Source of the DNA: Clostridiaceae bacterium
Lineage (GTDB): Bacteria > Bacillota > Clostridia > Oscillospirales > Acutalibacteraceae
Assembly (NCBI GenBank): GCA_016292455.1
Contig: JAEDIL010000011.1
Coordinates: 1-27,983, forward strand
Direction of reading: 5' to 3'
Length of the DNA stretch: 27,983 bases
Under the pieces are notes generated by a model. That model did no database searches, was not told where the DNA came from, and worked only from the letters and a program-made list of their open reading frames with translations. Below, one piece after another: positions 23,669 to 27,983 of the stretch (the stretch's first letter is position 1; each line of letters starts with the position of its first letter). The position numbers were made by a program, and so were the translations under genes.

Positions 23669-24784
23669 ATGAAGCGTTTGTTTTACCGGATATATGCGCT
23701 TATGTTCAATATGTCCGCGGCTCTTTTTCCCGTGAAAAATAAGCGCGCTGCTTTTGTTTCAATGCACAACGAAAACTTCAAAGACAGTCTCGGCGCAGTA
23801 ATGGAGGAGTTCAGACGTCGCGGCTTTGAATGTGTTGAAATCACGCGGCGCGACCTTGACATTGCAATACGGAATGTTCCCCGCGTTTTCAGCTTCTTTT
23901 TCCAAAAAAGCCGTCTGCTTGCAACAAGCAGATATGTTTTCCTCAATGACAACTTTTTGCCCATGGCGATTCTGAACTTCAAGCCTGACGCAATTGTCAC
24001 CCAGCTCTGGCACGCGGAGGGTGCATTCAAGCGGTTCGGTCTTGCAATTGAACAGCCCGGTCAGCTCAGGCAGGATGAAATTGCCGCGAACCGAAAGCTT
24101 TCCTTTGTTGTCTGCTCGTCAGAAGCCGTTGTTCCCGTCTACGCCGAAGCGTTCGGTGTTGAAGAAGAACGGGTTCTTCCTCTCGGCGCGCCGAGAACAG
24201 ACTTCCTTTTAAAAGAAGAAAACAAGGAAAAAGCGCAAAAAAGCCTTGAAAAAGCATATCCCGCTCTCCGAGGAAAAAAGCTTGTTCTTTACGCACCGAC
24301 GTTCCGGGGTACAAAAGAGGAAAACGAAACCCTCCTCAGCCACTTTGATTTTGAACTTTTCCGCCGTGAATGCGGCGAGGATTACGCTCTCCTTGTGCGG
24401 CTTCATCCGCAGGTGCATGAAAAATCCGACATTCCTCAATTCGCTTTTGATGTTACCGATTACTCAGACGTCAGAGAGCTTGTGCTTTCCTGCGAAGCGC
24501 TCATTACGGACTATTCTTCAATTTGTATGGACTTTTCCCTGCTTTCAAAAAAGACGGTGTTTTTTGCCTATGACAAGGAAAAATATGCAAAGGAAAGAAG
24601 CTTTTATTTCGACTATGACACAAAACTTCCCGGAGGCATTGCACAAACAACCGCTGAGGTTATCCGCCTGCTTCGTGAACCCTTTGACGCTGAAAGGAAT
24701 AACCGGTTTAAAAAACTCAATTTTGATTTTTGCGACTGCGAAAACGCAAAACGTGTTGCCGATGGAATAATCGGCAGGTCTTAA
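23669..24784 (+). CDS. CDP-glycerol glycerophosphotransferase family protein (TagB/TagF-like)
   Basis: A 371-residue peripheral membrane enzyme of the GT-B type. Marks of the family are QLWHAEGAFKRFG (catalytic His region), GAPRTDFLL, VLYAPTFRGT, RLHPQVH and ITDYSSICMDFSLL followed by PGGI near the C-terminus. Members move glycerol- or ribitol-phosphate from CDP-alditol onto a teichoic-acid chain or linker. It has AGGAGG before the ATG. With the three GT2 genes upstream it suggests a phosphodiester-containing surface polymer. Whether it primes or extends the chain cannot be told; there is no separate large N-terminal domain as in polymerase TagF. Confidence 0.92.
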   Translation: MKRLFYRIYALMFNMSAALFPVKNKRAAFVSMHNENFKDSLGAVMEEFRRRGFECVEITRRDLDIAIRNVPRVFSFFFQKSRLLATSRYVFLNDNFLPMAILNFKPDAIVTQLWHAEGAFKRFGLAIEQPGQLRQDEIAANRKLSFVVCSSEAVVPVYAEAFGVEEERVLPLGAPRTDFLLKEENKEKAQKSLEKAYPALRGKKLVLYAPTFRGTKEENETLLSHFDFELFRRECGEDYALLVRLHPQVHEKSDIPQFAFDVTDYSDVRELVLSCEALITDYSSICMDFSLLSKKTVFFAYDKEKYAKERSFYFDYDTKLPGGIAQTTAEVIRLLREPFDAERNNRFKKLNFDFCDCENAKRVADGIIGRS

Positions 24785-24795
24785 AAACAGAAACA

Positions 24796-24825
24796 CTGCC
24801 GCCCGTAAAAATTCACAGGCGGCAG
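24796..24825. terminator. Bidirectional terminator
   Basis: CTGCCGCC (24796-24803) and GGCGGCAG (24818-24825) form a GC-rich 8-bp stem with a 14-base loop, followed by T-rich sequence on the plus strand and preceded by an A-rich stretch. It sits in the 54-base gap between the convergent glycerophosphotransferase and DUF3048 genes. Confidence 0.8.
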
Positions 24826-24838
24826 CTTCTTTTCTGTC

Positions 24839-25903
24839 TTATCCTTTTTTGATGTCAACATTTCCGTAATTCACAAAGCCGAAATAGCTGTTACCCTTGT
24901 TGACCTGAATCTCTTTTCCTTTGGTATCCGTTATAACGATGTTTGCGTCCTCGCTCTTTTTGCTCCATTTAATTTTCTGAACAGTACCGTATGAAAGGTA
25001 GTATCCGGTTCCGCCCTTCCACTTCATTTTAACAAGCGGTCCGCCGCCATAAAGCGAAATATCGGTTTCAAGGGCAAAAACATTTGTATAGGCAAGCTGT
25101 TTTCCTGTCGCAGAGTCAATGTGCTCCTTGCCGGAATGCTGCTTCAAATATTTTTTGGTCTTGGCGTCATAGGTGAAAGTGCTGTAATAGGGATCTGAGA
25201 AATTGAGAACAACTTTTTTGCATGCGGCCGAGCTGACCTTCTGCGGCTTTCTGAAATCAAAAATATAGTTATCCTTGTCCGCCTTATACTTTGTGCGAAC
25301 CTTATATTTTTCAAGAAGTTCAGGAATATTCTTACCCTTGACAAAAGCAGTGTGTTCACGGCTGTAACGTCCCAGACGCTCGGGATCTCTTCCGAAAACA
25401 AGCTCGTCATAATTCTCAGATCCGTCAAAATAATCAATTCCGAGCCTTTTCAGCGTTGCTGTTCCGAGCGATTTGTTGCTGCCGAAGCAGAAATATACCG
25501 CGTCAAGTCCATAGGCAAAAATCGGATAATAATAGCGGCAGCTTCTAACCGAGCAGACATTCGGAACCTTGGTATAATCGGCAAAAACAGCCATCATTCT
25601 GGTAATTCCGCCCTCAACGAGACATTCAAACATAAGGTCGGCGCCACCGATTCCGTACTGTGGGAGGGAAACATTGATGTTGTTTATCATTATTGCAACC
25701 GGGCGCTTACCTTTCGCTTTTTCCGAAAGATCGTCAAGACCGGTCAGGCGGTTATAATCGGTGAGCTGCGGTTCGGTTGTTGTCGGCGCAGTTGTTGGCG
25801 CAGCAGTTGTTTCCTCCGGCTGTTCGCCTTTGCAGGCGCAAAGCGAAAGCACAAAAAGAAGTGAAAGCATGAGAGCAACCGAGCGTTTAATAATGCTTTT
25901 CAT
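24839..25903 (-). CDS. DUF3048 lipoprotein (YerB family)
   Basis: A 354-residue exported lipoprotein: signal peptide with lipobox LCAC (Cys24), a threonine/proline-rich linker, then the DUF3048 domain (RPVAIMINNINVSLPQYGIGGADLM as a region, residues about 67-91; EGGITRMMAVF; VRSCRYYYPIFAYGLDAVY) and its C-terminal part (SDPYYSTFTYDAKTKKY, GGGPLVKMKWKGG). The family is common in Firmicutes (YerB in Bacillus) but has no proven function. It is a single-gene unit with its own promoter and a shared terminator. Confidence 0.93.
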   Translation of the reverse strand: MKSIIKRSVALMLSLLFVLSLCACKGEQPEETTAAPTTAPTTTEPQLTDYNRLTGLDDLSEKAKGKRPVAIMINNINVSLPQYGIGGADLMFECLVEGGITRMMAVFADYTKVPNVCSVRSCRYYYPIFAYGLDAVYFCFGSNKSLGTATLKRLGIDYFDGSENYDELVFGRDPERLGRYSREHTAFVKGKNIPELLEKYKVRTKYKADKDNYIFDFRKPQKVSSAACKKVVLNFSDPYYSTFTYDAKTKKYLKQHSGKEHIDSATGKQLAYTNVFALETDISLYGGGPLVKMKWKGGTGYYLSYGTVQKIKWSKKSEDANIVITDTKGKEIQVNKGNSYFGFVNYGNVDIKKG

Positions 25904-25938
25904 GGAAAGTCCCCTTTTTAAAATTGTTTGCTTGTTTT

Positions 25939-25967
25939 AGTATACCAATTTTTCACCGTTTTTTCAA
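25939..25967 (-). promoter_or_regulatory. Promoter of the DUF3048 lipoprotein gene
   Basis: Minus strand TTGAAA (25962-25967), 17 bases, TATACT (25939-25944), about 35 bases before the ATG at 25903. Confidence 0.6.
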
Positions 25968-26031
25968 CAAATAGCAACAAATATATCCTGACAAAATTCA
26001 AGCCCCTGAATTGTACAAGTTTCAACAAAAT

Positions 26032-26102
26032 ACTGCCGTAGAAGCATGCCGAGCACTGATAAGGCGGTATTTCTTTATCAGTGCTCGGCATACCCCGGCA
26101 GT
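26032..26102. terminator. Strong stem-loop after the TetR gene
   Basis: A perfect 17-bp stem, 26046-26062 with 26075-26091 (core GCCGAGCACTGATAA and its complement), lies inside outer arms ACTGCCG (26032-26038) and CGGCAGT (26096-26102). On the minus strand it is followed by ATTTTGTT. It ends ten bases from the TetR stop and is the likely terminator, though unusually long and nested. Confidence 0.7.
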
Positions 26103-26111
26103 TTCTATTTA

Positions 26112-26753
26112 TTATTTTGTTTTCTTATCTTTTCTTTCAAGAAGTTTTCTGAATTCGCCGTCCCGGTCAAAGCTTCCGTCAACAAAGCCGTCAATTTCTT
26201 TGATTGCTTTGAAAAGACTCAGACTGTGCTGAGTTAAAATCAGTTCCAGCTCCCTGCGCGAATAGGGACAGTTGCCGCTGACAATGAGTGAAGCCACGCT
26301 GTTGGAAACAATCCACATATTTGAAAAATACCAGTCTGCAACTTTTGCGTCAACACCGTATTCTCTCATAATCGGCTCGCGAACCAGTTTTTTAAAATGT
26401 TCCAGCGTGAAAACGGCGTTGCAGCTTTCGTCTGCCGGACAAGTGAGGAATAAAAGCCTGTAAAGCTCCGGTTCATTATAAACGAAATTGAGTGTCTCTT
26501 TGCCAAAGCCGAAGAACGGAACTTTCTCACTAAGTCCCTTTTCGGCATAACTGCGATAAATATTTTCGGCAGATTTGAATACTTCAACCTTCAACTCGTC
26601 CATTGTTTTGAAATATGTAAAAATCGGCCTTGTTGAAACACAAAGACGCGCGGCAATTTCTCTTGTCGTTACGGCATCAAGTCCTTTTTCCCTTGCAATA
26701 TCCAGCGCGGCGGCAACAATTTCTTCTTTTGTAAACTTTGCTTTCGGCGGCAT
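26112..26753 (-). CDS. TetR/AcrR-family transcriptional regulator
   Basis: A 213-residue regulator. The N-terminal DNA-binding domain (TKEEIVAAALDIAREKG, then TTREIAARLCVSTRPIFTY) occupies residues about 7-55. The rest is a helical ligand and dimer domain of about 150 residues that gives no ligand clue. ATG 26753 is chosen: AAGGAAG lies 7 bases upstream and the domain starts at once, while the open frame further up to 26957 crosses the promoter. An inverted repeat covers its -10 box, so it probably represses itself. Neighbours are unrelated, and the target is unknown. Confidence 0.9.
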   Translation of the reverse strand: MPPKAKFTKEEIVAAALDIAREKGLDAVTTREIAARLCVSTRPIFTYFKTMDELKVEVFKSAENIYRSYAEKGLSEKVPFFGFGKETLNFVYNEPELYRLLFLTCPADESCNAVFTLEHFKKLVREPIMREYGVDAKVADWYFSNMWIVSNSVASLIVSGNCPYSRRELELILTQHSLSLFKAIKEIDGFVDGSFDRDGEFRKLLERKDKKTK

Positions 26754-26784
26754 AATCCGACTTCCTTTCATACGCAACAGATGA

Positions 26785-26807
26785 TGTATAACATTTGTTA
26801 TTATACA
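26785..26807. promoter_or_regulatory. Likely TetR operator
   Basis: TGTATAA (26785-26791) and TTATACA (26801-26807) are perfect inverted arms with a 9-base centre. They overlap the -10 box of the tetR promoter, as expected of an autorepressor site. A second shorter palindrome TAACA-N2-TGTTA overlaps it on a slightly different centre. Confidence 0.6.
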
Positions 26808-26828
26808 AGACTGCCCCCAAAAAGTCAA
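26800..26828 (-). promoter_or_regulatory. Promoter of the tetR-type gene
   Basis: Minus strand TTGACT (26823-26828), 17 bases, TATAAT (26800-26805): a near-consensus promoter about 50 bases before the ATG. Confidence 0.75.
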
Positions 26829-26945
26829 GTACCGGAAGGCGTTCAAAAAAATTCTGAAAAATTCAACAGCGAACAATTCAAGACAGCAGGTGAACGGGTA
26901 CAAAAGACGGTTTTGTGCTTCCAACCGAAATAGCACGGATAACAT
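26829..26945. other. Gene-free part of the 26754-27152 gap
   Basis: No gene, promoter or repeat could be supported here. The full gap between the two regulators holds the tetR promoter and operator, this blank stretch, a terminator hairpin and the GTTTCA array. Confidence 0.5.
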
Positions 26946-26988
26946 GAAAAATCCCACATTGGTCTGACAGACAAATGTGGGATTTTTC
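26946..26988. terminator. Perfect 15-bp terminator hairpin with T-run
   Basis: GAAAAATCCCACATT (26946-26960) pairs exactly with AATGTGGGATTTTTC (26974-26988). The loop itself contains GTCT/AGAC arms, so the pairing nearly continues to the centre. A/T runs on both sides make it a bidirectional intrinsic terminator, about 165 bases past the XRE gene stop. Confidence 0.75.
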
Positions 26989-27015
26989 GTGAGTTAGTTT
27001 GATAATAATGATACG

Positions 27016-27095
27016 GTTTCAAAAGGTTTCATTTGGTTTCACTCAAAAAATGAAACTATTAAGCGGGAAGTGAAACTCTCTTTTAGGACTGAAAC
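27016..27095. repeat. Phased GTTTCA direct and inverted repeat array
   Basis: GTTTCA starts at 27016, 27026 and 27036 (10-base tandem units beginning GGTTTCA), and its complement TGAAAC starts at 27051, 27071 and 27090. Spacings of 10, 10, about 20 and 19 bases keep the sites on nearly one face of the helix. It has no spacer structure of a CRISPR array. It could be a multi-site protein-binding region. Confidence 0.65.
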
Positions 27096-27152
27096 TATGC
27101 TAATCAGTTTATCAAATTGGAATTGGTTAGCTTCAAGGCTTTTGAAATACAC

Positions 27153-27761
27153 TTATTTCGCATTCAGAACTCCGCAATCTGTAAAAATCAAATCACCAAC
27201 AGAAAATTTATCTCCCGTGCGAGTGTTGTGAAGTTCTACCATCCTACGGCTCTCCATATAGCCCTCTTTGTAGTTGACAGAAACAAAGAGTTGCAGATTA
27301 TCCTCGTTTACAATGTAATACTCTGTACCGAGCAGTTTCATGCTGTTTTGTAAACCACTGAATCCGCATAGAGGGGTAAAGAAATCAATGAAGAAATCAA
27401 ATGCTTTGTCCACCCTATCCCGCTTCTTTTGTGGGAGCAGAGTTCTTATTTCAGCAGAAGGATATTTTTCAAGCATAAGCTTATCCGTCAGTTTTTTCTT
27501 GATAAGTGCTTTTCCGTATTTTGAAATATCAATGGTTTCCCGAATTACATTGATGTCAATTTCGCTGCCATTGTCCAAGAGATAATCTATGCTCACATTC
27601 AAAAGCTGTGCTAATAATTTAAGGTTTGAAACATCGGGAATTCCCTTATCTGCTTCCCATTTTGTAATTGCCTGACGAGAAACCATCATCTTTTCCGAAA
27701 GGTGTTCTTGGGTAAGTCCATTTTCAATTCTTGCTTTCTTAATTTTCTCTCCGAGTGTCAT
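27153..27761 (-). CDS. XRE-family helix-turn-helix regulator with C-terminal domain
   Basis: A 202-residue protein. Residues 1 to about 62 are a Cro/C1-type HTH (LGEKIKKARIENGLTQEHLS, then SRQAITKWEADKGIPDVSNL and LLNVSIDYLLD). The last 140 residues have no recognised domain; a central lysine-rich helix is followed by a beta-rich region (TEYYIVNEDNLQLFVSVNY, TRTGDKFSVGDLIF). ATG 27761 has GGAGG eight bases ahead. Base composition is more AT-rich than the genes to the left, which may reflect transfer. Targets could include the GTTTCA array downstream or its own promoter, but this is not shown. Confidence 0.88.
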   Translation of the reverse strand: MTLGEKIKKARIENGLTQEHLSEKMMVSRQAITKWEADKGIPDVSNLKLLAQLLNVSIDYLLDNGSEIDINVIRETIDISKYGKALIKKKLTDKLMLEKYPSAEIRTLLPQKKRDRVDKAFDFFIDFFTPLCGFSGLQNSMKLLGTEYYIVNEDNLQLFVSVNYKEGYMESRRMVELHNTRTGDKFSVGDLIFTDCGVLNAK

Positions 27762-27802
27762 AATAAGACCTCCACGATTTGAGTTTTTGTTTTTGCATTT
27801 TT

Positions 27803-27831
27803 AGTTTACGCCACTCGTTTTGTTAAAACAA
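27803..27831 (-). promoter_or_regulatory. Possible promoter of the XRE gene
   Basis: Minus strand TTGTTT (27826-27831), 17 bases, TAAACT (27803-27808). The -35 region is part of TTGTT-N2-AACAA, a small inverted repeat that could be an operator. Confidence 0.4.
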
Positions 27832-27983
27832 GAATTGTTCCGTAGCGGCTATGCAACGCTCCGTAGCATCGGATTTTTAGAGATGATTGTGCAGAAAAAT
27901 CTGTGGCAGGGCGGCTGTTTTTTCTGTTCGTCAAATTCAAGTTTGTCGAATAGATTGTATCAAATTGCTGTGTAAATATCAAC
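27832..27983. other. Gene-free right end of the window
   Basis: No gene is supported. An 8-base direct repeat TCCGTAGC occurs at 27839-27846 and 27860-27867, 21 bases apart. The window ends before the next gene. Confidence 0.4.

Noticed and set aside
27016..27095. CRISPR array
   Set aside because: Units are only 6-7 bases with 10-20 base steps and inverted copies, no spacers and no cas genes.

Overview
The window looks like a chromosomal segment of a Gram-positive, gut-type anaerobe of the class Clostridia (Oscillospiraceae/Ruminococcaceae-like). This is inferred from strong GGAGG ribosome sites, sigma-A promoters with 17-base spacers, lipoproteins with LxxC lipoboxes, a DUF3048 lipoprotein, a CDP-glycerol transferase, and ECF sigma, MBOAT and DHHW genes. 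No rRNA, tRNA, CRISPR array or transposase was seen.

Region 1 (7-1994): a secreted transglutaminase-like protein with Ig-like and fibronectin III C-terminal parts. It is split by a one-base frameshift near 573-590.

Region 2 (2112-13169) is the centre of the window: a tungsten-pterin enzyme locus built as two divergent arms. The leftward arm runs tupA-tupB-tupC (tungstate ABC importer), two moeA-type metal insertases (one fused to a periplasmic-binding-like domain), moaC, moaA and a MOSC-domain gene. The rightward arm runs mogA, then from its own near-consensus promoter a moeB/thiF-like E1 enzyme, a tungsten aldehyde:ferredoxin oxidoreductase (AOR) and a MoaD-like sulfur carrier overlapping the AOR gene. 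The tupA leader folds into nested helices including a GAAA-capped hairpin and is a candidate molybdenum/tungsten cofactor riboswitch. Together the genes import tungstate, make and adenylate molybdopterin, insert the metal and supply one W-enzyme. The MPT synthase large subunit (MoaE) is not in the window.

Region 3 (13170-15034): a gene-free stretch with a long imperfect hairpin, then a convergent sodium/proline symporter gene.

Region 4 (15237-19419): an ECF sigma factor, a one-helix putative anti-sigma factor, a DUF4358-like lipoprotein, an MBOAT O-acyltransferase and an AlgJ/DHHW-like SGNH-type protein. It reads as one operon for regulated acylation of an extracellular or cell-wall polymer.

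Region 5 (19619-24784): a divergent pair of units. Leftward are a small membrane protein and a flavodoxin-domain protein. Rightward are three family-2 glycosyltransferases and a TagB/TagF-like CDP-glycerol glycerophosphotransferase, suggesting synthesis of a teichoic-acid-like or capsular glycopolymer.

Region 6 (24839-27983): a DUF3048 lipoprotein, a TetR-type regulator with an inverted repeat over its own promoter, a phased GTTTCA repeat array, and an XRE-family regulator in more AT-rich DNA that may mark the edge of an acquired segment.
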